NCBI RefSeq assembly: GCF_001047675.1
Contig: NZ_CP011975.1
Location: forward strand, 3,636,073 to 3,700,072
DNA length: 64,000 bases
Direction: 5' to 3'
DNA from: Yersinia aleksiciae
GTDB lineage: Bacteria; Pseudomonadota; Gammaproteobacteria; Enterobacterales; Enterobacteriaceae
Each line of letters begins with the position of its first letter. Positions within the stretch are counted from its first letter, which is position 1. The position numbers and the translations under genes are program-made. The notes below the pieces were generated by a model. That model made no database searches. It was not told the origin of the DNA and saw nothing but the letters and a program-made list of their open reading frames with translations. Below, piece after piece: positions 18,788-28,589 of this stretch.

Positions 18788-19900
18788 ATGCAGTTCAGTA
18801 GAAGTCAGCGCCGATGGCTCATCGTACTTGCCGCATTGATTATTGGTGGCTTTTTCATCACCAGACACCTGATGGCTCCCGCACCGGTTCAATATCAGAC
18901 GGTGAAAGTTGCCAACCGTGACCTGCAACAGAATGTCCTGGCCACTGGCAAACTCGATGCCGTGCGCAAAGTTGATGTGGGTGCACAGGTCAGTGGTCAG
19001 TTGGAAAAACTGTATGTGCAGATTGGTGATCAGGTTGAGCAAGGCCAGTTACTGGCGATGATCGACCCGCAACAGGCGCAGAACCAAATCAAAGAAGTGG
19101 AGGCGACACTACAGGATTTGAATGCCCAGTTGGCGCAGGCGAAGGCTGAAATGCAACTGGCAGCGGTGACGCTGCGTCGTCAGCAGGATCTGGCAAAGTT
19201 ACAGGCGGTATCACGTCAGGATCTGGATCAGGCGAGCACCACGCTGGCAGTGAAAAAAGCGCAAGTTGAAACCATTAACGCGCAAATCAATAAAACTAAA
19301 GCCAGTCTCGATACGGCGAACATTAATCTGGATTACACCAAGATCTCTGCCCCGATGGCTGGCGATGTGGTGCAAATCACTACTTTGCAAGGTCAGACGG
19401 TGATTGCGGCGCAACAGGCACCCAATATTCTGACGTTGGCCGATATGAGCACCATGCTGGTTAATGCGCAGGTCTCTGAGGCGGACGTGATCCACCTTAA
19501 ACCGGGGATGAAAGCCTCGTTTACGGTACTGGGTGATCCCGGAAAGCGTTTTGATGGTGTGCTAAAAGACATTCAGCCCACACCGGAAAAAGTGAATGAT
19601 GCCATTTTCTACTCTGCGCGTTTTGAGGTGCCGAATCCTGATCGTCTATTACGTTTGCAAATGACTGCGCAGGTTTCAATCCAGTTGGCAAATGTTCAGC
19701 AGGCGGTGGTGATTCCCTTATCGGCATTAGGCGAGGAACTGGGCACCAATCGCTATCAAGTCGCAGTGCTAAATGGCGGCAAAGAAGAGAAACGTGAAGT
19801 GACGATCGGCATTCGCAATAACGTCGATGCGCAGGTGGTTTCAGGTTTGAAGGTCGGTGAGGAGGTCATCGTCAGTCGTGGTGGCGCGGAGGAGGCATAA
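18788..19900 (+). CDS. macA: Macrolide efflux periplasmic adaptor MacA
   Basis: Membrane-fusion protein that links the MacB transporter to TolC in tripartite efflux of macrolides and some lipids or peptides. An N-terminal membrane anchor (residues 10-27), lipoyl domain halves, and a long coiled-coil hairpin (about residues 90-180, rich in Gln, Ala and Lys) are all visible. The 370-residue form starting [10 protein letters not shown] at the ATG is chosen; a TTG just before it is also in frame and AAGGAAGG at 18770 would serve either. The stop overlaps the macB start by one base, indicating an operon. Confidence 0.94.
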   Translation: MQFSRSQRRWLIVLAALIIGGFFITRHLMAPAPVQYQTVKVANRDLQQNVLATGKLDAVRKVDVGAQVSGQLEKLYVQIGDQVEQGQLLAMIDPQQAQNQIKEVEATLQDLNAQLAQAKAEMQLAAVTLRRQQDLAKLQAVSRQDLDQASTTLAVKKAQVETINAQINKTKASLDTANINLDYTKISAPMAGDVVQITTLQGQTVIAAQQAPNILTLADMSTMLVNAQVSEADVIHLKPGMKASFTVLGDPGKRFDGVLKDIQPTPEKVNDAIFYSARFEVPNPDRLLRLQMTAQVSIQLANVQQAVVIPLSALGEELGTNRYQVAVLNGGKEEKREVTIGIRNNVDAQVVSGLKVGEEVIVSRGGAEEA

Positions 19901-21849
19901 TGACGGCATTGCTTGAATTAAAAGGCATTCGTCGTAGTTATCAGTCCGGCGGAGAAACCGTTGACGTATTGCAGGATGTCTCACTGACCATCAATGCCGG
20001 TGAGTTGGTAGCGATTATCGGTGCCTCTGGCTCGGGTAAGTCGACGCTGATGAACATTCTGGGCTGCCTGGATAAGCCAAGTGCGGGCGTCTACCGTGTC
20101 GCAGGTCAAGACGTCGCCACATTGGATAATGACGCACTGGCGGCACTGCGCCGCGAGCATTTTGGCTTTATTTTCCAGCGTTATCATCTGCTACCTCATC
20201 TCAGCGCGGCCCATAACGTTGAGGTTCCCGCAGTCTATGCCGGTTTAGGTAAGCATGAACGGCGTGAGCGGGCGAATATGTTGTTAACCCGATTGGGGCT
20301 GGAGGAGCGTGTTAACTACCAGCCCAATCAGCTCTCTGGCGGGCAGCAGCAACGTGTCAGTATTGCCCGCGCCTTGATGAACGGTGGACAGGTCATTCTG
20401 GCCGATGAACCGACCGGAGCGCTGGATAGCCATTCCAGCGTTGAGGTGATGGCTATCCTAAAGCAGCTACAGCAGCAGGGGCACACGGTGATTATTGTCA
20501 CCCATGACCCAACTGTTGCGGCTCAGGCAGAGCGGATCATCGAAATCAAAGATGGCCGCATTATGGCGGACTCTGGCTCGAAAACAGTGCCCACTGTCGC
20601 GGCTTCAGAGGTCATGAGTCTGACAGCGCCCGCACCTTCGTGGCAGCAACTGACAGGTCGTTTCCGTGAGGCGCTACTCATGGCCTGGCGCGCGATGTCG
20701 GCCAATAAAATGCGCACCGCATTGACCATGCTCGGGATCATTATTGGGATCGCCTCGGTGGTCTCCATATTGGTAGTGGGGGATGCAGCCAAGCAGATGG
20801 TACTGGCGGATATCCGCGCGATTGGCACCAATACCATTGATGTCTATCCTGGTAAAGATTTTGGCGACGATGACCCCAGTACTCGGCAGGCGTTGGTCTA
20901 TGACGATATGGTGGCGCTAAAAGAGCAATCCTATGTCAGCGCCGTGTCGCCCACCATTTCTGGCAGTATGCGGCTGCGATACGGCAATGTGGATGTTGCG
21001 GCCAGTGTCTCGGGGGTCAGTGAGCAGTATTTCCGCGTGTTCGGCATGAAGCTTGAACAGGGGACGCCGATCACCCGTGAACAGGTTGAACGCCAGTCGC
21101 AAGTGGTCGTGATTGACCGCAATACCCAGCGCAGGCTATTTCCGCATATCAAAGATGTGGTCGGGCAAGTGATCTTGGTCGGCAATATGCCCGCTACCGT
21201 GGTGGGCGTGGTGGAAGAGAAGCAATCCATGTTCGGTAGCAGCAAAGCGCTGCGAATATGGGTACCGTACAGCACCATGGCGAATCGGCTGATGGGGCGT
21301 TCCTACTTTGATTCGATCACCATTCGGATTAAAGAGGGTTACAGCAGCAAAGAAGCCGAGCAGCAGTTGGTTCGCTTGCTGACCATGCGTCACGGCAAGA
21401 AAGATATATTCACCTACAACATGGATAGCTTGCTGCAAACAGCGGAAAAAACCACCCGTACAATGCAATTATTCCTGACCTTGGTGGCGGTGATCTCACT
21501 GGTGGTAGGGGGGATTGGCGTGATGAATATTATGCTGGTTTCAGTGACGGAGCGAACCCGCGAAATTGGCATCCGTATGGCGGTGGGCGCGAGATCCAGT
21601 GATGTCATGCAGCAATTCTTAATTGAGGCGATTCTGGTTTGCCTGGTCGGAGGGGCGTTGGGTATCACGCTATCCTTCGCCATTGGTCTGATTGTGGAGA
21701 TGTTTTTACCTAACTGGCAGATTGCTTTCCCACCAGCGGCGTTGTTCAGCGCGTTCTTGTGCTCAACCGTGATTGGGGTGGTATTTGGCTATCTACCAGC
21801 CCGCAGTGCTGCCAGACTCAACCCGATTGATGCGTTAGCGCGCGAATGA
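19900..21849 (+). CDS. macB: Macrolide export ATP-binding/permease protein MacB
   Basis: Half-type ABC transporter that powers MacA-TolC efflux. The 649-residue protein has an N-terminal ATPase (Walker A GASGSGKST near residue 42, signature [15 protein letters not shown], Walker B VILADEPTGALD), a first membrane helix near residue 275 (TALTMLGIIIGIASVVSILV), a large periplasmic domain of about 220 residues, and three C-terminal helices starting near residue 525. This is the MacB topology. It is coupled to macA and is followed by a bidirectional terminator shared with cspD. Confidence 0.95.
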   Translation: MTALLELKGIRRSYQSGGETVDVLQDVSLTINAGELVAIIGASGSGKSTLMNILGCLDKPSAGVYRVAGQDVATLDNDALAALRREHFGFIFQRYHLLPHLSAAHNVEVPAVYAGLGKHERRERANMLLTRLGLEERVNYQPNQLSGGQQQRVSIARALMNGGQVILADEPTGALDSHSSVEVMAILKQLQQQGHTVIIVTHDPTVAAQAERIIEIKDGRIMADSGSKTVPTVAASEVMSLTAPAPSWQQLTGRFREALLMAWRAMSANKMRTALTMLGIIIGIASVVSILVVGDAAKQMVLADIRAIGTNTIDVYPGKDFGDDDPSTRQALVYDDMVALKEQSYVSAVSPTISGSMRLRYGNVDVAASVSGVSEQYFRVFGMKLEQGTPITREQVERQSQVVVIDRNTQRRLFPHIKDVVGQVILVGNMPATVVGVVEEKQSMFGSSKALRIWVPYSTMANRLMGRSYFDSITIRIKEGYSSKEAEQQLVRLLTMRHGKKDIFTYNMDSLLQTAEKTTRTMQLFLTLVAVISLVVGGIGVMNIMLVSVTERTREIGIRMAVGARSSDVMQQFLIEAILVCLVGGALGITLSFAIGLIVEMFLPNWQIAFPPAALFSAFLCSTVIGVVFGYLPARSAARLNPIDALARE

Positions 21850-21951
21850 TTGGCGGGTGAACATTGTGTCGCCGAAGTGGCTTTAGCGTCGCGGTTTTAA
21901 GTCTGAATTGGAGGTTGACCCTAGCGGCTCTGGTAGCATAATAGAGCAATA

Positions 21952-21981
21952 AAAATGCCAGTCATGATTGGCTGGCATTTT
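21952..21981. terminator. Bidirectional terminator macB/cspD
   Basis: AAAATGCCAG pairs with CTGGCATTTT around a 10-base loop between the convergent genes macB and cspD. The stem is flanked by A/T runs on both sides, including TTTTTATT on the minus strand, so it should work in both directions. Confidence 0.85.
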
Positions 21982-22089
21982 GAAACGTATTCGATGCTGG
22001 TAGCAACAGACCGCTCAGGAAATACCTTGATCACCCGCGTGTTTGAGATGAGGTATTACCATGATATTTAAGCGAATGAGTGCGTGGTG

Positions 22090-22347
22090 TCAGGCCAATG
22101 CAGCAAGTTCCTGTGGTATGTCTTCTTGCAAGACCACATCTAACCCGAGTGGCACTATCAGACTGGCGTGGTTCCCTTTTGGCCCTTGGTGGACATCAAA
22201 GTTAACCATCTGACCGGCTTTTAACGTTCGGTAACCATCCATCTGGATAGTTGAATAGTGAGCGAATATATCTTCGCCACCGCCCTCAGGGCAAATGAAG
22301 CCAAAACCTTTGGCGTTATTGAACCATTTAACAGTACCCGTCTCCAT
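22090..22347 (-). CDS. cspD: Cold-shock-domain DNA replication inhibitor CspD
   Basis: Single-stranded nucleic-acid-binding protein which in E. coli is induced in stationary phase and inhibits replication. The OB-fold motifs are intact: RNP1 NAKGFGFICPEG and RNP2 DIFAHYSTI. The 85-residue length exceeds E. coli CspD (74) by a C-terminal tail (VPLGLDVVLQEDIPQEL), as in other Yersinia as I recall. AGGGA lies about 10 bases before the ATG. The neighbour clpS is divergent across a 413-base gap with repeated GGTTA motifs. As in E. coli, location next to clpSA is conserved. Confidence 0.92.
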   Translation of the reverse strand: METGTVKWFNNAKGFGFICPEGGGEDIFAHYSTIQMDGYRTLKAGQMVNFDVHQGPKGNHASLIVPLGLDVVLQEDIPQELAALA

Positions 22348-22760
22348 ACTTCTACGTCCCTCGCAAGGCTATTCTAGTTTGAGATGAGGTAATCGCTGGT
22401 TAAAGTGAGCGCAAAGTGGTTAAAACTGTAATTTTTGATTAACCCATATTTGGGTTACAACTCCCAATATTGGTTAAAACTACAGCAGCTCACGAAAATA
22501 CACTCTAGTGGAAATGGTCCCAACGTCAAGGGGAGGGCTTTTGTCTGGCAGGAACAGTTCTTCAAAGTTTGATGCAGCTAACGCTATTGTGTTTGTTTGG
22601 TTACAATTTAACCGCTTTTAAGGCGAAAGAATCGACTTTTTTCTCTGGCGGCGTTATGGCATAAGTGATGTTAAAATAATAATAGATATCTGCATCAAAT
22701 GGTCTTATAACCGGAGTGAGGTATTGCTCCTGTGTGGTTCAGTGAAACGATGGGCAGGCA
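22348..22760. promoter_or_regulatory. cspD-clpS divergent intergenic region
   Basis: A 413-base gap that must hold both promoters. GGTTA motifs recur: GGTTAAAG (22398), GGTTAAAACTGTA (22418), AACCC-six bases-GGGTT (22441-22456), GGTTAAAACTACA (22472) and GGTTA-TTTAACC (22600-22614). The clusters look like binding sites for one regulator, but none could be assigned. No gene is visible. Confidence 0.5.
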
Positions 22761-23081
22761 ATGGGTAAGAATAACGACTGGCTGAATTTTGAACATTTAG
22801 TCAAAGATAAACAGAAAGAGGCGCTCAAACCGCCGTCAATGTATAAAGTTATACTTAACAACGACGATTACACACCGATGGAATTTGTGATTGACGTTCT
22901 GCAAAAGTTCTTTTCTTATGATATTGAACGTGCAACACAATTGATGCTCAATGTGCATTATCAAGGAAAGGCGATTTGTGGTGTTTTTACTGCTGAAGTG
23001 GCAGAGACAAAAGTCGCACATGTAAATCAATACGCCAGGGAGAACGAGCATCCATTGCTTTGTACGCTGGAAAAAGCCTGA
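22761..23081 (+). CDS. clpS: ClpA adaptor protein ClpS
   Basis: Adaptor that binds proteins with N-terminal Leu, Phe, Tyr or Trp and hands them to ClpAP. The 106-residue protein shows the unstructured N-terminal extension, the substrate-pocket motif [15 protein letters not shown] (residues about 35-49) and [19 protein letters not shown]. It lies 25 bases upstream of clpA in the same direction, so the pair is co-transcribed. The aat gene, which makes one class of ClpS ligand, is close by at 26 kb. Confidence 0.96.
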   Translation: MGKNNDWLNFEHLVKDKQKEALKPPSMYKVILNNDDYTPMEFVIDVLQKFFSYDIERATQLMLNVHYQGKAICGVFTAEVAETKVAHVNQYARENEHPLLCTLEKA

Positions 23082-23106
23082 TTAAGGCAATTATTGGGAG
23101 GTGCCT

Positions 23107-25383
23107 ATGCTCAATCAAGAACTTGAACTCAGTCTCAATATGGCTTTCGCCAGAGCGCGTGAGCACAGACACGAGTTTATGACCGTGGAGCACCTATTGC
23201 TGGCATTGCTAAGCAATCCAGCTGCGCGGGAAGCGCTGGAGGCGTGTACGGTTGATCTGGTGGCGTTACGCCAGGAGCTGGAAGCGTTTATCGAACAAAC
23301 CACACCTACATTACCTGTCACTGAAGAAGAGCGTGACACTCAGCCTACGCTCAGTTTCCAGCGGGTGTTACAACGCGCGGTCTTCCACGTTCAGTCATCA
23401 GGGCGCAATGAAGTCTCTGGTGCCAACGTGCTGGTGGCCATCTTTAGTGAACAAGAGTCTCAGGCGGCTTATTTGCTGCGTAAGCATGATGTCAGCCGTC
23501 TGGATGTCGTGAACTTTATTTCCCACGGCGCCCGTAAGGACGAGCCGGGTCAGGCACCGAATGCAGAAAATCCGGTGAATGAAGAGCAGGCAGGAGGGGA
23601 AGACCGTATGGAGAACTTCACCACCAATCTGAATCAACTGGCCCGCGTTGGCGGCATAGACCCACTTATTGGCCGCGATAAAGAGCTGGAACGCGCCATT
23701 CAGGTATTGTGCCGTCGCCGCAAAAACAACCCGCTGCTGGTGGGGGAGTCAGGTGTCGGTAAAACCGCCATCGCCGAAGGTCTGGCTTGGCGTATCGTGC
23801 AGGGCGATGTACCAGAAGTGATGTCTGAATGCACCTTGTACTCGCTGGATATTGGCTCGCTGTTGGCTGGAACCAAATACCGTGGTGACTTTGAAAAACG
23901 CTTCAAAGCGCTGCTGAAACAGCTGGAAAACGATAAAGACAGCATTCTGTTTATCGATGAAATTCATACCATCATCGGGGCCGGAGCTGCCTCTGGTGGG
24001 CAGGTCGATGCCGCTAACCTGATTAAACCGTTGCTCTCTAGTGGCAAAATTCGGGTGATTGGCTCTACCACCTATCAGGAGTTCAGCAATATTTTTGAAA
24101 AAGATCGTGCCTTGGCGCGACGTTTCCAGAAAATCGATATCACTGAACCGACGCCAGAAGAGACTGTTCAGATTATCAACGGCTTGAAACCGAAATATGA
24201 AGCGCATCATGACGTGCGTTATACCGCGAAAGCGATACGCGCAGCGGTCGAGTTATCGGTTAAATATATCAATGACCGTCACTTGCCGGATAAAGCCATT
24301 GATGTGATTGATGAAGCGGGTGCTCGTAGTCGTTTGATGCCGGTTAATAAACGTAAGAAAACCGTCAATGTGTCGGACATCGAATCGGTGGTTGCTCGCA
24401 TCGCCCGTATTCCGGAGAAAACAGTCTCTGCCAGTGATCGCGATGTGCTGAAAAATCTGAGCGACCGGCTGAATATGCTGGTATTTGGCCAAGATAAGGC
24501 TATCGATGCACTGTCCGAAGCCATCAAAATGAGTCGTGCAGGTTTGGGGCATGAACACAAACCTGTCGGGTCATTCCTGTTTGCAGGCCCAACTGGCGTG
24601 GGTAAGACCGAAGTGACAGTGCAATTGGCTAAGGCGCTGGATATCGAGCTGCTGCGCTTTGATATGTCCGAGTATATGGAGCGTCATACTGTCAGCCGCC
24701 TGATTGGTGCGCCTCCGGGCTATGTTGGCTACGATCAAGGTGGCCTGTTGACCGATGCGGTTATCAAGCATCCTCATGCAGTTTTGCTGCTGGATGAAAT
24801 TGAAAAAGCCCATCCAGATGTGTTTAACCTGCTATTGCAGGTAATGGATAACGGCACACTGACGGATAACAATGGCCGCAAAGCTGATTTCCGCAACGTC
24901 ATTCTGGTGATGACCACCAATGCCGGTGTTCGCGAAACGCAGCGTACCTCCATTGGCTTTAAACAGCAGGACAACAGCACCGACGCCTTAGAAGAGATCA
25001 AAAAAGTGTTTACACCGGAATTCCGTAACCGGTTGGATAATATCATTTGGTTCAATCACTTGTCGCCGACGGTGATCCAGCAGGTGGTGGACAAATTCAT
25101 CGTTGAGTTGCAGGCGCAATTAGATGCCAAAGGCGTGTCACTGGAAGTCAGTGAAGAAGCACGTCATTGGCTATCGGATAAAGGTTACGACAAAGCGATG
25201 GGTGCACGGCCGATGGCGCGAGTGATTCAGGAAAATCTGAAGAAACCGCTGGCCAACGAGCTGTTGTTTGGTTCTCTGGTTGATGGTGGCTCAGTCACTG
25301 TTGGGCTAGATAAAGAAAAACAACAACTGGCTTATGAGTTTCAGAGTGCGCAAAAGCGTAAAACTGAAGGTGCAGTTCACTAA
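23107..25383 (+). CDS. clpA: ATP-dependent Clp protease ATPase subunit ClpA
   Basis: Hexameric AAA+ unfoldase that feeds ClpP and receives N-end-rule substrates from ClpS. The start at 23107 gives MLNQELELSLNMAF and 758 residues, identical in length to E. coli ClpA; a GTG six bases earlier is in frame but GGGAGG fits the ATG. Domains are a double Clp-N repeat (1-145), D1 with Walker A GESGVGKTAIAEG (about 214) and D2 with Walker A GPTGVGKTEVTVQ (about 495). The ClpP-binding loop IGL of E. coli reads IGF (TSIGFKQQD) here, a conservative change. A strong terminator follows. Confidence 0.96.
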   Translation: MLNQELELSLNMAFARAREHRHEFMTVEHLLLALLSNPAAREALEACTVDLVALRQELEAFIEQTTPTLPVTEEERDTQPTLSFQRVLQRAVFHVQSSGRNEVSGANVLVAIFSEQESQAAYLLRKHDVSRLDVVNFISHGARKDEPGQAPNAENPVNEEQAGGEDRMENFTTNLNQLARVGGIDPLIGRDKELERAIQVLCRRRKNNPLLVGESGVGKTAIAEGLAWRIVQGDVPEVMSECTLYSLDIGSLLAGTKYRGDFEKRFKALLKQLENDKDSILFIDEIHTIIGAGAASGGQVDAANLIKPLLSSGKIRVIGSTTYQEFSNIFEKDRALARRFQKIDITEPTPEETVQIINGLKPKYEAHHDVRYTAKAIRAAVELSVKYINDRHLPDKAIDVIDEAGARSRLMPVNKRKKTVNVSDIESVVARIARIPEKTVSASDRDVLKNLSDRLNMLVFGQDKAIDALSEAIKMSRAGLGHEHKPVGSFLFAGPTGVGKTEVTVQLAKALDIELLRFDMSEYMERHTVSRLIGAPPGYVGYDQGGLLTDAVIKHPHAVLLLDEIEKAHPDVFNLLLQVMDNGTLTDNNGRKADFRNVILVMTTNAGVRETQRTSIGFKQQDNSTDALEEIKKVFTPEFRNRLDNIIWFNHLSPTVIQQVVDKFIVELQAQLDAKGVSLEVSEEARHWLSDKGYDKAMGARPMARVIQENLKKPLANELLFGSLVDGGSVTVGLDKEKQQLAYEFQSAQKRKTEGAVH

Positions 25384-25408
25384 CTCAGTGTGTTAATGCG
25401 TTAATAAA

Positions 25409-25448
25409 TAAAAAAGGGCAATAAGTTAACAGCTTATCGCCCTTTTTG
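25409..25448 (+). terminator. clpA terminator
   Basis: AAAAAGGGCAATAAG pairs with CTTATCGCCCTTTTT (one internal mismatch) 25 bases after the clpA stop and is followed by GTTTTTG. It is a textbook rho-independent terminator on the plus strand. Confidence 0.9.
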
Positions 25449-25509
25449 TTTTTGGGTATTTCGTGTTTTCATGGCTGATAAGCCGGATGAACAGGGAAAT
25501 AAAAGAAAA

Positions 25510-25543
25510 CGCAAAACGCCCTTGCCATAAATGGGAAGGGCGC
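25510..25543 (-). terminator. infA terminator
   Basis: CGCCCTTGCCAT pairs with ATGGGAAGGGCG and on the minus strand is followed by TTTTGCGTTTTC. A second hairpin (TCGCGAGTC, GTC loop, GACTTGCGA at 25570-25590) lies between it and the infA stop. The E. coli tRNA-Ser gene serW, found in this gap there, is not present here. Confidence 0.85.
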
Positions 25544-25602
25544 CGGAGGGGGGACTACATCCTCAGAGCTCGCGAGTCGTCGACTTGCGACAGATTAGCC
25601 GA

Positions 25603-25839
<237 letters not shown>

Positions 25840-25875
25840 CTACCTTAGTTTTTAACCGGCAAGATAATGCCGAAA

Positions 25876-25969
25876 AACCCACATTATGTAAAGAAGTGTT
25901 GGCGGTCATCGCACCATTTCAGCAAAATTAGTCTGCCGGCAAGAGGGGGATAAAGCCTAATGTGGGGTT
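25876..25969. repeat. Widely spaced inverted repeat between infA and aat
   Basis: AACCCACATTA (25876-25886) is repeated inverted as TAATGTGGGGTT (25958-25969), enclosing 71 bases that include two GGCAAGA copies. On the minus strand the distal arm is followed by TTTTTC, so it may form a large-loop terminator for aat ahead of the infA promoter. Confidence 0.35.
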
Positions 25970-25987
25970 CTTTTCAACGGTTGAGCT

Positions 25988-26698
25988 TTACTGCATCGTG
26001 GATGAAAAACTCAACGATTGCGGTAACCAGCATTCAGCCGGTAGTGGACTAAACTGGAGTTGACTCAACTGCTGCAAAAAAAAGTTGCGTGGGATCTCAA
26101 TCGCACCCAGCGACGCAGTGTGAGCGTTGAGGACCTGACAGTCAATCAGTTCTCCACCCTGACGGGTAAAATGATGACAAAAAACCATTAATGCGCTTTT
26201 TGATGCATTGTCAGCACGGCTAAACATGGATTCGCCGCAAAATAATGCACCGACTGCAATTCCATACAAACCACCAACTAGCTCATTTTCCAACCAAACC
26301 TCCACTGAGTGCGCGTGTCCCAAAGTATGCAGCTCGCAATAAGCTTGCTGCACATCATCACCAATCCACGTCCCCTCATCACGTTGAGAAGCACAGGCAC
26401 GGACAACATCCTCAAAAGCATGGTTGAGTGTAAATCGATAAGGGCAACGGCGCAGAAAACGCCGCATACTTCGACTGATATGCAAATCTTCCGGGAACAA
26501 TACCGCCCGAGGGTCAGGTGACCACCATAAAATCATCTCCCCAGGGCTGAACCAAGGGAAAATCCCTCGCTGGTAAGCGGCCAGTAAGCGAGGCGCAGAT
26601 AAATCGCCCCCCAGCGCCAGCAATCCGTTTGGTTCGCGCAGAGCCAGCTCAGGTGACGGAAAGGCAAATGATTGAGAAGAGAGCTGTGTGAGGCGCAT
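25988..26698 (-). CDS. aat: Leucyl/phenylalanyl-tRNA-protein transferase
   Basis: Transfers Leu or Phe from aminoacyl-tRNA to N-terminal Lys or Arg of proteins, creating degrons read by ClpS-ClpAP. The start giving [17 protein letters not shown] is chosen by alignment in mind with E. coli Aat (234 residues; 236 here); the first ATG adds 14 unsupported residues. Conserved blocks are [58 protein letters not shown] and [14 protein letters not shown]. Its closeness to clpS-clpA puts the whole L/F branch of the N-end rule within 4 kb. Confidence 0.95.
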   Translation of the reverse strand: MRLTQLSSQSFAFPSPELALREPNGLLALGGDLSAPRLLAAYQRGIFPWFSPGEMILWWSPDPRAVLFPEDLHISRSMRRFLRRCPYRFTLNHAFEDVVRACASQRDEGTWIGDDVQQAYCELHTLGHAHSVEVWLENELVGGLYGIAVGALFCGESMFSRADNASKSALMVFCHHFTRQGGELIDCQVLNAHTASLGAIEIPRNFFLQQLSQLQFSPLPAECWLPQSLSFSSTMQ

Positions 26699-26862
26699 AA
26701 ATCTCCTTGGTGACGCTAACAAACCCATTTGGGCAATCATAAATAATACTGCTTTGGTTTCAGCAGCTTTTAATAATATTAGCTGAAAACTAGCTGATTA
26801 CCTGCCTGCGCACGGTCAATTTGGAGACGGTAAAAGCACACCGTTGTTTCAATATCACGGCC

Positions 26863-28587
26863 TCAATGACGTTGATGGAATTGGTAATAGCGGCCCTTAT
26901 TTTGCAATAAGCTTTGGTGGTTGCCTTCTTCGACTATCATCCCACCATCCATTACGCAGATACGGTCCATATATTCCAACCCATATAAGCGATGAGTGAC
27001 GATAATCAGGCTTTTCTGGCGACAATGTCGGCGTAGCAGCGCCAGAATTTGCTGCTCAGTTTCCGCGTCTAGCCCTTCTGTTGGCTCATCAAGCAGCAAC
27101 AGTGGGGCTGGATGTAACAAAGCGCGGGCAATCCCCAAACGTCGCTGTTCACCACCGGACAATGGCCGCCCACCATCACCCATCCACGCATTCAGTCCTT
27201 CGTCGTTATCCAGTAAGTTAGCTAACCCCACTTGTTCTAGAACCATTTTCAACTGTTCATCTGACGCTGAAGGGCAGGCAAGTAACAGGTTTTCACGTAA
27301 GGTACTGCTGAAAATATGTACCCGCTGGCTGACCACAGCCATCATTTGACGCAACGTGGTTTCGTCATATTGGGCTAATGGGATGCTATTCAGCGTGATA
27401 GTGCCCTGATTGGCATCCCAGGCACGGGTTAATAATTGTAAAAGCGTGGATTTACCACAGCCAGTGCGACCCAATAGCGCAATATGCTCTCCTGCGGCCA
27501 GTGACAGCGATATATTCTGTAAAACGGGCAAAGGCTGCTGTGGGTAGGTAAAACTCAACCCTGTCACTTTCAGCTCCACCTGTGAGGTTACTGACGGGCC
27601 ACTCGCTGGGAATGTCACTTCAGGCTTTTGTTCCATCAACTGAGCGACTCGCGTTGCTGATGCGATAACTTGCCCTAAATGTTGGAAGGCACCTGCTACC
27701 GGCAGCAGGGCTTCAAACGCGGCCAAAGAGGTGAAGACAAACAGCGCCAGCAATGCGCCGGGTTGGCTATCCTCGCCAATACCGCCCGCGGCAAGCCATA
27801 AAATAACGGTCACAGTCAAACCGGAGGCCAAAATCATGAGTGCTTGCGCCAAACCCGCCAACGAGGCTTGTTGCTTCTGGCGGCTCATCCAGCGTTGCTC
27901 AATATCCTCCAGTGACGCGCGGAAACGACCCAACGCACCAAATACTAATAATTCCGCCTGCCCTTGTAACCAAGAGGTCAGTTGTGAACGGTACAGACCA
28001 CGCAGATTGGTTAGATCACGACCAATAGGTTGACCCGCACGGTAGAAAATCAACGGGACCAGCAGTAACAATCCAAGCAGAATCGCACCGAGAGTCAGCG
28101 CTAAAGTGACATCCAGATAACTTAGGCCAAAAGTCACTACAGCGATAATGACGATGGCGGCTACCAGCGGTGAGATCACTCGCAGATAGAGATGATCAAG
28201 CGTATCGACATCTGCGACCAGACGGTTGAGCAGCTCACTTTGGCGAAAACGGGCGATACCGGCAGGTGAGAGAGGCAGGATTTTCTGAAAAGCGAATACC
28301 CGCAGATGTGCCAGCACACGGAATGTGGCGTCATGGCTGACAACGCGTTCAGCATAGCGGCCAGCGGTGCGGGTAATCGCCGCACCACGGACACCAGCTG
28401 CTGGCAGCAAATAGTTAAATGTGTAGAGTCCAGCAGGGCCAGCGATGGCGGTGCCTGCCAGGAACCAGCCTGATAATGTGAGCAAACCGATACTGGCCAA
28501 CAGAGTAACAATTGCCAGCACAATACCCAGAGAGATCAGGAACCAATGGCGGCGATATAGCGCCAGAAAGGGGAGAAGTACGCGCAT
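26863..28587 (-). CDS. cydC: Glutathione/cysteine ABC exporter subunit CydC
   Basis: One half of the heterodimeric CydDC exporter in the inner membrane that sends cysteine and glutathione to the periplasm and is needed for cytochrome bd assembly. The 574-residue protein has six N-terminal membrane helices and a C-terminal ATPase (Walker A GRTGCGKSTLLQ, signature LSGGEQRRLGIARALL, Walker B LLLLDEPTEGLD, switch histidine IIVTHRLYGLE). It starts two bases after the cydD stop, so the two are co-translated. The length is as in E. coli CydC. Confidence 0.95.
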   Translation of the reverse strand: MRVLLPFLALYRRHWFLISLGIVLAIVTLLASIGLLTLSGWFLAGTAIAGPAGLYTFNYLLPAAGVRGAAITRTAGRYAERVVSHDATFRVLAHLRVFAFQKILPLSPAGIARFRQSELLNRLVADVDTLDHLYLRVISPLVAAIVIIAVVTFGLSYLDVTLALTLGAILLGLLLLVPLIFYRAGQPIGRDLTNLRGLYRSQLTSWLQGQAELLVFGALGRFRASLEDIEQRWMSRQKQQASLAGLAQALMILASGLTVTVILWLAAGGIGEDSQPGALLALFVFTSLAAFEALLPVAGAFQHLGQVIASATRVAQLMEQKPEVTFPASGPSVTSQVELKVTGLSFTYPQQPLPVLQNISLSLAAGEHIALLGRTGCGKSTLLQLLTRAWDANQGTITLNSIPLAQYDETTLRQMMAVVSQRVHIFSSTLRENLLLACPSASDEQLKMVLEQVGLANLLDNDEGLNAWMGDGGRPLSGGEQRRLGIARALLHPAPLLLLDEPTEGLDAETEQQILALLRRHCRQKSLIIVTHRLYGLEYMDRICVMDGGMIVEEGNHQSLLQNKGRYYQFHQRH

Positions 28588-28589
28588 GA

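Noticed and set aside
25384..25602. tRNA-Ser gene between clpA and infA, as in E. coli
   Set aside because: No cloverleaf or serine tRNA arms can be formed; the gap contains only terminators and hairpins.
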